Shown here one piece after another: positions 19,251 to 32,702 of a DNA stretch of 64,000 bases. The position numbers were made by a program, and so were the translations under genes. The notes beneath the pieces were generated by a model, which did no database searches, had not been told where the DNA came from, and worked only from the letters and a program-made list of their open reading frames with translations. Every line of letters begins with the position of its first letter. Position 1 is the stretch's first letter. This DNA is from Mycoplasma sp. Ms02 (GTDB lineage: Bacteria; Bacillota_I; Bacilli_A; Mycoplasmatales; Metamycoplasmataceae): contig NZ_CP081302.1 in NCBI RefSeq assembly GCF_019720735.1, positions 620,001 to 684,000 of the forward strand, written 5' to 3'.

Positions 19251-20847
19251 CATCAAGTAAATCTTTGAATGTTTCGTTTGATAACCTTAGATAAACATCA
19301 ATATTAAACTTTTGTCTTGATTGGTCTGATAAAACCTCAAGCTGTCTTTTTGAAGGTATCATGTGTATCAATTTAGCTTGTACTTCTACTCTATTGTACT
19401 TTTCAGCCTTTGGATCAGTGTTTTTGTCTTTATGAATTTCAACTGAATGAATAAGTACTATTGGAAGATTATAAAGATCTTCTCTACTAATTTCTATTGA
19501 CTGTTTTAGTAGAACATTGCCTGAGTTTCATTCTGGGTTTTGATTTGCTAGTCAAGAGCTTAAATATGTTCCTTTTTCTGTTTCTTCGTTATTTACGTTT
19601 GGAATGGTTTCAAATTTATCGCCCTGGGGGTAGAATACTTCACCAAGAACTTCTCAAACTTTTTCTTTTTCTTTGTATTCTTCACCAGGACCATTTTCAG
19701 TTAGTTTTGATTTGATTACATCTTGAACTGAACCTCAGACAATGTAGTCAGATGATTTAGCACTAATGTCGTTGTTAATTAAAAAAGCATCGATGGTAGT
19801 CATAGCAAAACCTGCCTGAGTCTGTTCTGCGTATTTAATATAGAAACTTAGATAATTTAATAATTGTTCATATACATCCACTTCACCTTCTTGATCTGTG
19901 TTAAAGATGTTTTCGTCATTTAGCTTACTTTTTAAGTAATCTGTGATTGTTTGACCATTTAGAAATTTGAAAGATGGGTCAGCTTTAAGAAGTTCGTTAA
20001 TTTTCTCTGCATGAGTTTTGAAGTAGTCGTCCTCGATAAGATACATAAGTTCAATAGTGTTTAAAATCTGGGCTCTTTTTTTCGATTTTGGGAATAATTT
20101 ATCAAATTTGATTTTTGGTTCTAGTTCATCTAGAGATTTTTCTGTGTTAGTTGCAATTTGGCGTCTTTCGTCGTCAGTTTTAGAATCATCGTAAATGCCT
20201 GCTTCGATTGCTCTTGCTCTAAAAGTGGTTTGCAGATATTGATCTAATGCTTGTTGATTAAATTTTGAAAATTCTTCTGGCTTTATTTCAGGATTTTTGC
20301 TAATATCGTCTAAAGCATTTGAAATTTGCTTCAACATTGAAGATAATGTTTCTGAAATTAAATTTACCGTTTCTGATTTAGATTTTGCAACATAAAGACC
20401 TTGTCTGACTTCTTCATTTTCAACTGTCTGAATGTTTTCAAGATTCTCTTGTGTAATGTTATTTTCAGTTTTAAATTTTTCAAACTCAGCATCAAATGTT
20501 TCCTTTAACGGCTTAGTTCTTTCTATATCTTCTTCTATGCCTGTTTTAAGGGAGTTTAAGTAGTCTTGAATTTCTTGAATATTCACTAATGAGTTTGCTT
20601 GCTCCATCATTTTTTGATATTCAGGAGACGCCTTTTGCTCGTCGCTAATTTGAAATTCTTGAAGTACTCTTTCAATTTCATAAGGCTCTCGATAGTTGAA
20701 AACTGATAGTGAAAGTTTATTCTTGGACTCTCTTGTACCTGAAGGGGCTTCGTTTTTAACCGTTTGACAACTTGCAGAAAGACCTCCAAGTGAAATGATT
20801 GATGCGCTTGCAAGTGTTAATAATGCTTTTAATTTTGATTTTTTCAT
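19243..20847 (-). CDS. Lipoprotein co-transcribed with an ECF S-component-like gene
   Basis: 534 residues with a lipoprotein signal peptide: basic N-terminus, hydrophobic core and lipobox LSAS-Cys27. The mature part is hydrophilic, helical and rich in Glu, Lys and Gln, without a domain I recognise. Trp is encoded by TGA in the C-terminal 165 residues. The start lies 3 nt after the stop of the upstream membrane gene, so expression is coupled. The pairing suggests a shared surface or transport role, but no substrate can be inferred. Confidence 0.8.
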
Positions 20848-20850
20848 AAT

Positions 20851-21849
20851 TTAATATCCTAGATCATTGTTTTTATAAACAAGTGGTGAAATTACTCTGT
20901 ATGAGTAATAAATAACAAAAAGATTAAATCACATCTTAAGTGGTGATGTAATAACGTGACTAAAGATTCAAGTTAGCAATAATGAAGATTTTCCACTTGC
21001 TAAGCTTTGGTTGTCAGCGATCGAAAGAATTGGAACGTTGATTATTTCAAGCATTGCACTTAAGATGATAATCGGACAAATGATTAAAAACTTAGTTGGA
21101 CTCATTTTGAATCTGGAAATTGTTAAAAAGACAATCATCATCACAATCCCTGCAGATGACAAGGTTAGCAATAACCATCTACTCTTGAAAGGTACGTTAT
21201 CAAAAGCTTCTTGGCTAGCCTTAAACCCTATGATGTAAACAAGCAATAGAGTTACGGTTGATAAAATTACAACACTGAAAAAGTAGTTAACGTTAAGACT
21301 TAAAAGGGTTGTTCCTGAGTTTTCAATCTTTAAAATCTTGTTACGATAGTAAATAATTTTGTGCTTGTATTTTCATGCTAAGGCTTCTTTGTTGTTTAAA
21401 ATTGCTGCTTCATAGCTTTTTTTGAGTTTTAATATCTTAACTTTGTACTTGTTGATTGTATAAGGACCACCGAAGTAGAATTTAATAAAAGTTAAGAATA
21501 ATCAACCGACAATTCCTGATACTAACCCAGTAATACCTGTTGCCAAAGTGTAATATGGCGAATAAGCAGAAGGGGGTATAAACAGCATTGACAATATGTC
21601 TGAGACAGCACCAACAAAGAAACCAATCACAGGTCCAAATATTAATCCCGTGATTTTAACAGGAAGCGAAATAAAGCTATATTTGATTGTAGGGATGCTT
21701 GCTGCAGGAACAATTTGCGTACCGACAATTGTAAAAACAACACATGTTGCAATCATAATACCAACAAAAACCATTTTTCTTATTGTTCATTTTGGAAAAA
21801 TAGTTCATGTTATCGCTCATGGAAGTTTTGGGAGATATCTTTTTTTCAT
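20851..21849 (-). CDS. ECF transporter S component-like membrane protein (folate-family type)
   Basis: 332 residues, polytopic. Residues about 25-115 match the start of folate/FolT-type S components: RKMVFVGIMIA, then a segment ending LIFGPVIGFFVGAVSDIL and a GLVSGIVG turn. ATG 21849 adds a basic, Trp-rich N-terminal tail. The C-terminal part adds a charged loop (about 130-175) and further membrane helices, making the protein clearly longer than usual S components (about 180-200). The vitamin or other substrate is not determinable. The downstream lipoprotein gene is translationally coupled. No energising EcfA/EcfT genes are in the window. Confidence 0.7.
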
Positions 21850-21914
21850 TTGTTATAAAGTATATATTTTTATGTTGTAAATATTTAAATTTCATTTAAA
21901 TAGCTATAAATGAT

Positions 21915-21920
21915 TATAAT
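21915..21920 (+). promoter_or_regulatory. -10 box of the four-helix membrane protein gene (leaderless start)
   Basis: TATAAT, 6-nt spacer TTATTT, then ATG 21927; no Shine-Dalgarno sequence. Confidence 0.6.
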
Positions 21921-21926
21921 TTATTT

Positions 21927-22829
21927 ATGAATCAAAACAATGCACCACTAAAACCAATTGAAGAAACAATCACAATTGAGTACAACGAAAGAAAAGTTAC
22001 TGATTTAATGATGCAACAAAATAGGATTCTGTATCGTGATCCTCAAGGTCAACTTCCTGCTGTTGCTCACGCTGTCGTAAGAAAAGAAAAAACAATTAGA
22101 AAATTAAGCTTACTTTTTTCTGTAATCACCTTGTTTGCAGGGTTTTTGGGAATTTTAATATCTATATTAACTTCACCTACCTTTCCTGTAGGATGAGTGA
22201 TTCTTTTTGGAATAATATTAATTTATTCTATTGTTTCATTGATCAAAAACTTTTTTGATTTAGCTTCTTGAAACAGAACAACAAAATCGATTCGTGATAG
22301 CTATTCAGAAGGAAATGATGCAGCTAGGTTAATGTTTCACAGGTTTTATAGACAATTAATCATGAAACACGTTAGAATGGCTTGAGGTTTATTGTTTATA
22401 GTAACGTTTTTTGGTGCTTTCTTATTGATTACTTGATTGCTTTATTATTCATTTGTTTTAAAAGAAAAACATACCTTTGAAATCAGACTTGATAGTTTAG
22501 ATACATCATTAAACATCAATTTTGAGAAGATTTTAGGCGCCATTTACAACAACAATACAGGGTTGATGTTGATTTTGAGTGCCATAAGTCTGACTGGATT
22601 AATTCTAGGCTACATATTGCTTTTTGCATACGATAAAAAAAGAATGCTTGATTTTACTTCTTTACTTGGAGAGAAATCACACGAAATTTATGAGAGTGTG
22701 CAAAAATCCAAAGAAAAGAAAAATAAGTTCTACTTTAAGATTTATTTACTAACAGTTTTTGCCGTCTTCTTCTTACCATTATTATTAATACTACTTTTAG
22801 TTTGAAAGAAAATTGTCAGAAGAAAGTAG
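21927..22829 (+). CDS. Four-helix membrane protein of unknown function
   Basis: 300 residues with a soluble N-terminus of about 57 residues, two pairs of membrane helices (about 58-105 and 150-180, then 205-235 and 265-295) and basic cytosolic loops. Several Trp are TGA-encoded. It resembles the conserved mycoplasma membrane family I remember as MSC_0882, but this is not verified. It stands alone between a divergent ECF-type gene and a terminator. Confidence 0.7.
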
Positions 22830-22842
22830 AGGCTTAAAAAAC

Positions 22843-22876
22843 GAAAAAAACAAGACAAAAAGTCTTGTTTTTTTAG
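22843..22876 (+). terminator. Terminator of the preceding membrane gene
   Basis: AAAACAAGAC/GTCTTGTTTT hairpin with loop AAAAA and a following T-run. Confidence 0.85.
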
Positions 22877-22974
22877 CTTTATTAATTTTATATATCTTGT
22901 TTAAGGTCTAAATGCCAAGCTAGCTTATTTATGATAACTATGTTTTGTATCTATTCTTAGAATAACGAAGTAAT

Positions 22975-23306
22975 CTATCCGATAGTATCCGTGTAATCTA
23001 ATTTTTTTTTTGTATTAAAACCGTAATGTTCTATTTGTTGTGATCCAGAATCTTCTACAGTGTTAACAGTATCGTTAGCATCTCTTTTTCTTTTATACAA
23101 CTTATCGACGTCTGATATTGTTAAACCTTTATAAACTGTTTTCTTTAGAAATTCATGAAAATCTTTTAATCCTTGATTATCTAAACTTTTAAAATCATAG
23201 CCATTATCCAATTTATCCGAAATTAAGATTTTGAACTTTTTACGATCTTCTTCAAGTTTCGTATGTTCGTTTCACGGTTTAGTTGTTTCGTTGAGAAATT
23301 AACCAT
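22975..23306 (-). pseudogene. Frameshifted ORF directly downstream of the Panacea-domain gene
   Basis: An ATG at 23306 overlaps the stop of the upstream gene (TAATG), the usual sign of translational coupling. From this ATG the frame reads only 27 codons (MVNFSTKQL...). A different frame is open from 23298 to a TAG at 22975, about 107 codons without a start of its own. That frame reads NETTKPWNEH, then FKILISDKLDNGYDFKSL. One indel near 23295 would join the two into a protein of about 110 residues. The position is where a toxin partner would lie, but I recognise no toxin fold. Confidence 0.4.
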
Positions 23307-23779
23307 TAAACTCCTGAATATATTCTCCTGTAAAAAGTTTTTATATCTTCTTCATTTATTTCTACTTCTGATGATGCGTCCGAAGGTACATAGAACACTT
23401 TTTCAGCTTTTTCTCTAGCTGCTATTCATGGAAAATGGCTGTGCGTAAGGGCGGAAAGTTCATTTCCTGATCTATCGCCATATGTAATTCACACAGACTC
23501 TAAAACATCTAACACTTTTTCGTCAAAGTTCTTAACTTGCTTTTTATTTTTTGGAATGTCACGCCATCCATAAGAAATGTAATCTCTATAAAGTTCTGGT
23601 GAAACTGGTCCATGAACTCATGCTTGAAATTTTGTATCTTTTATTATCGAATAATCTAGAAGCGTCAAAGATCAAGCGTGAGCATAGTAGCAAAGTTTTT
23701 GAAGCTTTTTTTGTGTCATTGATTCCTTACTTAAAAACCATAATGCAATGTCTCTATATGAATATTTATTTTTCTTCAT
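23306..23779 (-). CDS. Panacea (SocA/GepA-like, DUF4065) domain protein, putative antitoxin
   Basis: 157 residues, complete, with four TGA Trp codons. The N-terminus is the hallmark of the domain: YRDIALWFLS, then TQKKLQKLCYYAHAW and WVHGPVSPELYRDY. Family members act as antitoxins in PanAT-type toxin-antitoxin pairs, or as proteolysis adaptors such as SocA. The downstream gene begins within its stop codon but is frameshifted. A TAAAAT-like -10 box and GGAATAAT lie upstream. The domain call is from motif recognition; the function as an antitoxin is inference. Confidence 0.75.
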
Positions 23780-23847
23780 ATTATTCCTTGTTTTATTTAG
23801 AACAAAATTTTATTAAATTAGGTACGGTTATTTCATTTATTTACAAA

Positions 23848-24176
23848 TTATTCATAATTAGGATAGGAGCGCTTTAAAGTGACTATAATTTTATCGTTAT
23901 TGGTATCTAATGGTTTATTTAATAGACTCTTTATTCTTTGGCTTTTGGGTATCGCTTTTATATATTTAGCTGAAATTATTGGATTGAAACTTGTAAAGCT
24001 ATTTTGAAAATAGTTTTTTACCTTTATTAAGTCGTCTTTGATTTTGACTATTTTATCTATGCTGAGTCTCTCCTTTTTAGGTATGTGACTAGAAGCACCA
24101 GGAGTTTTGCAGGAGCACTTTTTATATTGATTTTAAGCTTAAGTAAGCTGTTTTCGATTTTGTAAAATCTCCCTAC
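23848..24176 (-). pseudogene. Remnant resembling the N-terminus of an AAA-associated S8 (subtilisin-like) peptidase
   Basis: Two overlapping frames without a usable start codon. One frame (about 24176-24100) overlaps the end of the ATPase gene and reads FYKIENSLLKLKINIKSAPA. The other continues about 24115-23848 with GASSHIPKKERLSIDKI and then FNPIISAKYIKAIPKSQRIKSLL. From memory the latter matches the start of S8 peptidases paired with AAA ATPases (a VYYnkIIAKSNRI-like segment). A single-base change near 24105 would join them. The catalytic Asp/His/Ser domain is missing; the sequence runs into the Panacea locus instead. Confidence 0.45.
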
Positions 24177-25197
24177 CTACAGTACTTTTGGGAACTCCCG
24201 TAAGTACTTCGATCTCTCTCAAAGTATATCCTAGGTTACTTAAATCTGAAGCAGAAAGCTTTTTGTCTTCATTTAATTTTGCGTGTAATATTTTTAAATA
24301 TTCATACTCTTGTTCTGGGTTGCTGAATGCTAGTGATGTTTTGATCAAGTTGTTTAAGTCTCCAGGCATCGGTAGTTTTTTGATATTAGTTAAAATTTTC
24401 CTAAAAAGTCTGATATTTTTTCCAGCTTTTTTGAACTTGCTTAAATGAATCTCTAAAATCTTTTCTGATACTTCTATTAAATCTTCTTTTGTGTATTTGT
24501 CAAAATCAATAACGGCATCAAACCTTCTTACTAAAGCCTTGTCAAAATAATCATAAAGATTTGTTGTGGCGACAATTGTCACTTTTTCGTTTACAGAATC
24601 AAAGTTTTTAAGAACGGTGGTTGTGGCCCTTCCCATTTCTCTTAGGTCATTGCTATTAGTGCGATCGAGAGCTAAAGCATCGATTTCATCAAATAAAATC
24701 AAAACATTTTCTGGGTTAGGAATGCTGTTTATTTCCTCGAAAAGCTTGTTAATATTTTGACCCGTTTGTCCAAGTTTGCTATCTATTAAAGACTCAAAAT
24801 TAACTATAAATAGCTTTTTTTGTAAAATTCTTGCGATTTGTTTTACTGTTTCGGTTTTCCCTGTTCCTGGAGTCCCTTTAAACAGAAATTTGTTTACTCC
24901 TGCATTATGGTTGACTGCATTTATTATTCCTTTTATTTCTTGGGCTGTTTCTTCTGGTAAAGGTAGACTTTTTCTTTCTCCATTTGGAATGACTTTTAAA
25001 AAGTTAAACTCTAGATCTGGCATATCCTGAGAAGTTAGTCCAGGCGCTCCTGAGAAAATGTAATAAATATAATTTGCTACTTCATCATTGCCTTGTTTAT
25101 CAAAGTGCTCGGCAAACTTGTATGCTTGCTGTCTAAATCCTCTTTCATCCTCTTCGACGTGATATCTAATCAATTCCAATATATCTTTTATTTTCAT
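24139..25197 (-). CDS. AAA+ ATPase with C-terminal helix-turn-helix-like tail
   Basis: 352 residues. Walker A GTPGTGKT is at 108-115, Walker B LILFDEID has Asp170-Glu171, sensor 1 TTN is at 211-213 and arginine fingers R224-R225 are present, so the ATPase core looks active. The N-terminal 80 residues are a helical domain without a name I know. The C-terminal tail (LSNLGYTLREIEVLTGVPKS) resembles a helix-turn-helix. ATG 25197 has AAGGAAAG 6 nt upstream; the frame is open further but without a ribosome site. Such ATPases commonly pair with an S8 peptidase; here only a fragment follows, so it may be an orphan. There is no internal TGA codon, unlike most neighbours. Confidence 0.8.
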   Translation of the reverse strand: MKIKDILELIRYHVEEDERGFRQQAYKFAEHFDKQGNDEVANYIYYIFSGAPGLTSQDMPDLEFNFLKVIPNGERKSLPLPEETAQEIKGIINAVNHNAGVNKFLFKGTPGTGKTETVKQIARILQKKLFIVNFESLIDSKLGQTGQNINKLFEEINSIPNPENVLILFDEIDALALDRTNSNDLREMGRATTTVLKNFDSVNEKVTIVATTNLYDYFDKALVRRFDAVIDFDKYTKEDLIEVSEKILEIHLSKFKKAGKNIRLFRKILTNIKKLPMPGDLNNLIKTSLAFSNPEQEYEYLKILHAKLNEDKKLSASDLSNLGYTLREIEVLTGVPKSTVGREILQNRKQLT

Positions 25198-25270
25198 ATT
25201 TCTTTCCTTAAATCTTAATTGCATTATATAACTTTTGGGACGAAGTTTAAACTTTTGGGACAAAATTACT

Positions 25271-25312
25271 GTAAATAAAAAAACCAAAAGCAAATTTGCG
25301 TTTGGTTTTGCG
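25271..25312 (-). terminator. Terminator of the hisS-aspS operon
   Basis: AACCAAA/TTTGGTT stem around an inner GCAAATTTGC palindrome, followed by a T-run on the minus strand. Confidence 0.75.
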
Positions 25313-25314
25313 TC

Positions 25315-27012
<1,698 letters not shown>

Positions 27013-27023
27013 ATTTTCCTTCT

Positions 27024-28322
27024 TTATAAGTCTAAAATGAATTCTGATAGTGCGTCATCAAGAACTGATGCGTCAATGTCCGAAACGTATTTTGTAACGT
27101 TTGAGTTCATATCTTTAAGGACGATTTTGTTTTTTTCTTCGTCTAGGATTGCCAAAACGTCAAAATTTCTTTTTTGTGCTTTATTAATTATTTTTATGTA
27201 TTTTGTTTTTTCGTAATCAACATACATTTGAATTTGAACTCCAGCCTCTAGCAAGCTTGGATTATAGATCGACATTGAAGCCGTTGATAGAACTGATTGT
27301 ACTAATTCAGAGTCAGAATTGGATGCAATCATAACTTTAATAGCATTGCTTTGCAGTGCTTCAGGTAATTCGTTTGGATTTTGTTGAGCGATTGCTTCGA
27401 TCAAACGATCAAGACCCATTCCAAAACCGACACATGAATTATCTGATCCACCAAGTTGTGAAATTAAGTTAGAATATCTACCACCACCAATAACTGTAAT
27501 TCATTTTTGGTTTAGTTGAATTTCAAATTCAAAAACCACTTCATCATAATAATCTAAACCTCTTACTAAGTTTGGGTCGATTGTTAAGTTCAACTCTGAA
27601 AGTTGATCAGTAACTTTTTTGAAATACTCTTTTGATTCTTTAGATAAATAATCTTGAATTAAAGGTGCCTTTTTAACGAATTCAAGTTGCGAGTCTTTCT
27701 TGTCATCAAGGATTCTTAATACTCTTTTTTCTGAAAGCCTTTTTTGCGAAAGTTCACTTAGTTGATCTTTATATGGTAGTAAATAATCGTACAATGCTGT
27801 CTCATAGGCGTTTCTGGAATTATTATCACCAATCGAATTGATTCTTAACCGATATGGGACTTCAAGAATTTCCAAGATTTCAGCAGCAATCGAGATAACT
27901 TCTACATCATTAAGATAATTTTTATTATCAACAAGTTCAACACCTAATTGACTAAACTGTCTATACCTTCCACTTTGTGGTTGTTCGTATCTAAACATTG
28001 GTCCGTGATAGTAAAATTTACGTAAACCACTTTCAATAAGCCTATTTTCGATTAGAGCCCTAACAAATGGAGCCGTTCCTTCAGGTCTTAAAACTAAATC
28101 CCGATCAGCTTTATCTTTAAATTCATACATTTCTTTTTGAACAATTTCGCTACCTTCAACGCTACGCACAAAGAGTTCTTTGCTTTCAAGAATTGGCGTT
28201 TCAATTTTTTCGTAAAATTGAGCTTCCAAAATCTCTTCGATAAATTTTAAAAGACTCTTTTTTAGCTTCATTTCAGCACCAAAAATGTCTTTGGTGCCTT
28301 TAACTTTCTTATAAACAGGCAT
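27024..28322 (-). CDS. hisS: Histidyl-tRNA synthetase
   Basis: Class II synthetase, 432 residues. Motif 2 appears as FYYHGPMFRYEQPQSGRYRQ, and the histidine-specific motif as LVRGLDYY near 260. The C-terminal anticodon domain follows GMGLDRL. AAAGGAGGGC lies upstream of ATG 28322. No T-box leader is seen upstream, in contrast to many Firmicutes hisS-aspS operons. Confidence 0.97.
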
Positions 28323-28410
28323 CAGCCCTCCTTTAATTTATATTATTATAAAACAATTAATTTAAATATCTAAAAATGCTCGCATTGAAAAGCAAAAATT
28401 TAGAAACCAA

Positions 28411-28444
28411 AGCAAATAAAAATATCATCCTCGGATGATATTAA
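28411..28444 (-). terminator. Terminator of tig
   Basis: Perfect 10-bp stem AATATCATCC/GGATGATATT with a 2-nt loop and TTTTTATTT on the minus strand. Confidence 0.85.
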
Positions 28445-28448
28445 ATTA

Positions 28449-29774
28449 TTAAGCTTCTAGCTTTTGTAGTCTTTCGTAACCTTTTGCATCAAAGTGTTTT
28501 ACGATTGCATCTTCTGTTGCTTTTGAAGATAAGAAGTTTTTGATTGAGTCAACCTTGATTAATTCTTTAACTTTATCAACTTCTAGGTTGTGCATTTGAG
28601 CAATTTTTGCGTATTCTGCTTCGATCAACTCTTCTTTAGCTTTGGCTTTGAATTTGTTAAATAGTGCGTTTGAAATAAATTCGTTTTTGAATTCTAGTAA
28701 TGCAGCATCTTGCATTTCTTTAAGTACATCTTCTTCTGTAGATTTTGTAATTCTTAAGTATTCAGCTCTCTTGATTCCTTGTTGTTTTAGAGATGAGTTA
28801 AATTTTTCGTTTAAGTTTTTAATGTATGGAGCAAGAATTGCTTGACTAATTTTTAGTTCATTTAGTTGTACTAATTCAGCTACAACACCGTTCATAAACT
28901 CTGATTTAGCTTCTGATAAAACTTGACCTTTAGCAATTTTTTCAAGTTCAACTTTTAAATCAGCAACTGTTTCAACGTTTAGACCACCTGCGAACATTTT
29001 GATGTTTTCGTCTGTTAGTTCAGGCATAACCATTCTTTGAACTGAGTTAACTAAAACTTCAAATGTAGCTTCTTGGTTTTGATATTCCCTTACGTAGTAG
29101 TTTTCAGGGAATTTAACAACAACATCACCTTTTCAACCTTTTTCTTTACCAACTAGTTGGTCTTCAAATGTGTCAATGAATTGTTTTGAACCTAATTTAA
29201 GCTCGTATCCTTCAGCTTCTCCACCTTCAAATGCTTCATTGTTGATAAATCCTTTGAAGTTAATGTCAACAATGTCGCCTAGTTTAGCTGGTTCTTCTAC
29301 AACTTCTTTTGTTGCATATCTTGTAGCAGCTTCTTCTAGCATTCTTTCTACATATGCTTTAACATCTAAGTCTTTTTTCACTTTTTGTTTTACACCATCA
29401 AATTTGATTTTATCTTCTGAAGGTAAAACTGCAAAAACAAGTTCAACTGTTAAGTTTTCAACGTTTTTAGGAGCAATTTCTGGTTGTCCTCAAACTTGAC
29501 CATAAGCTTTAGCTTCTTCTTGTGCAAGTTTAAGAGCTTCGTTATATTTTAAATTTACAAGCATTGATGTTGCGTCTAGGTAAACTTTAACTTTATCTAG
29601 GTATTTGTCAACAACGTGTTTTGGTAATTTTCCACCTTTTCTGAACCCAGGAACTTTTAGGTTTTTAACTGCTTTTGCTTCTGCTTTTTCGATTAATTCT
29701 TTTCTTTCTTTTTCGCTTGCCACGACTTCAACAGCCACAACAGCATTTTCTTCTAAGTATTTAGCTTTTAACAT
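28449..29774 (-). CDS. tig: Trigger factor
   Basis: Ribosome-bound chaperone and prolyl isomerase, 441 residues. It has the N-terminal ribosome-binding domain with VPGFRKGG (about residues 41-48; the family signature is GFRxGxxP), an FKBP-type domain (GDIVDINFKGFINNEAFEGG near 150) and the helical C-terminal chaperone domain. GAGGAGT precedes ATG 29774. Two TGA Trp codons join the three segments. Confidence 0.97.
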
Positions 29775-29950
29775 GTCTACTCCTCATTTGGTTATATATT
29801 TATATATTTTAAACTAATTATTAAAAAAATCGTCAAAAGCAAAAACGAAACTGCCAAAAACCAAGTTTTTAAGGTGAGATATCAGTTTGTTCAGAATCTC
29901 AAAAAAGTTAAAATTAAGGTGTTATATTTCAAATTATCAAGGGAGAAAAT

Positions 29951-30301
29951 ATGAAAAAGATACATTCTTTATTTTTAGGTACAGGAGTTTTACTTACTGG
30001 AGCTTTAGCTGCAGTTTCTTGCTCACAAACTCAGAAATCAGAAATAGATATTGTTTTCGAGAGCCTTGAAAAAGGATTTAATGAAAATATGAAAATGCGT
30101 GAAGAAGCTGGAGAGAATGAGTGAGTTTTACAAAGTGGTAAGAAAATGTGACAAGAAATAGTTAGAATGAAAAACGAATATCCTTCATTGACTAAAGCAG
30201 AACAAGATACGATTTTGAAATACTTTAAATCAGAAGATCAAGCAGTAAAAAGTGAAAACGAAAGATTCAGAAAAGATATGGAAAGAGAAAGAATGTCATA
30301 A
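29951..30301 (+). CDS. Small lipoprotein of unknown function
   Basis: 116 residues with a lipoprotein signal peptide and lipobox AAVS-Cys24. The mature part is about 93 residues, highly charged and helical. Two Trp are TGA-encoded. GGGAGAAAAT precedes the ATG. It stands alone between tig and the convergent gyrB, with its own hairpin terminator. No family recognised. Confidence 0.8.
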
Positions 30302-30333
30302 TTAAAAAAAACAGCAAACTGCTGTTTTTTTAA
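30302..30333. terminator. Bidirectional terminator between the small lipoprotein and gyrB
   Basis: AAAACAGC/GCTGTTTT stem flanked by A-run and T-run. Confidence 0.8.

Positions 30334-32702
<2,369 letters not shown>

Noticed and set aside
23295-23310. Joining the Panacea gene to the following frame by a single frameshift
   Set aside because: Both frames have their own stop codons here (23306-23308 and 23299-23301), so one indel cannot fuse them. A coupled second gene starting at 23306 fits better.
25198-25293. Longer N-terminus for the AAA ATPase
   Set aside because: The upstream ATG and TTG codons lack ribosome sites, while ATG 25197 has AAGGAAAG at the proper distance.
28323-28410. T-box leader before hisS-aspS
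   Set aside because: The region is short and lacks the conserved T-box bulge, specifier loop and antiterminator.
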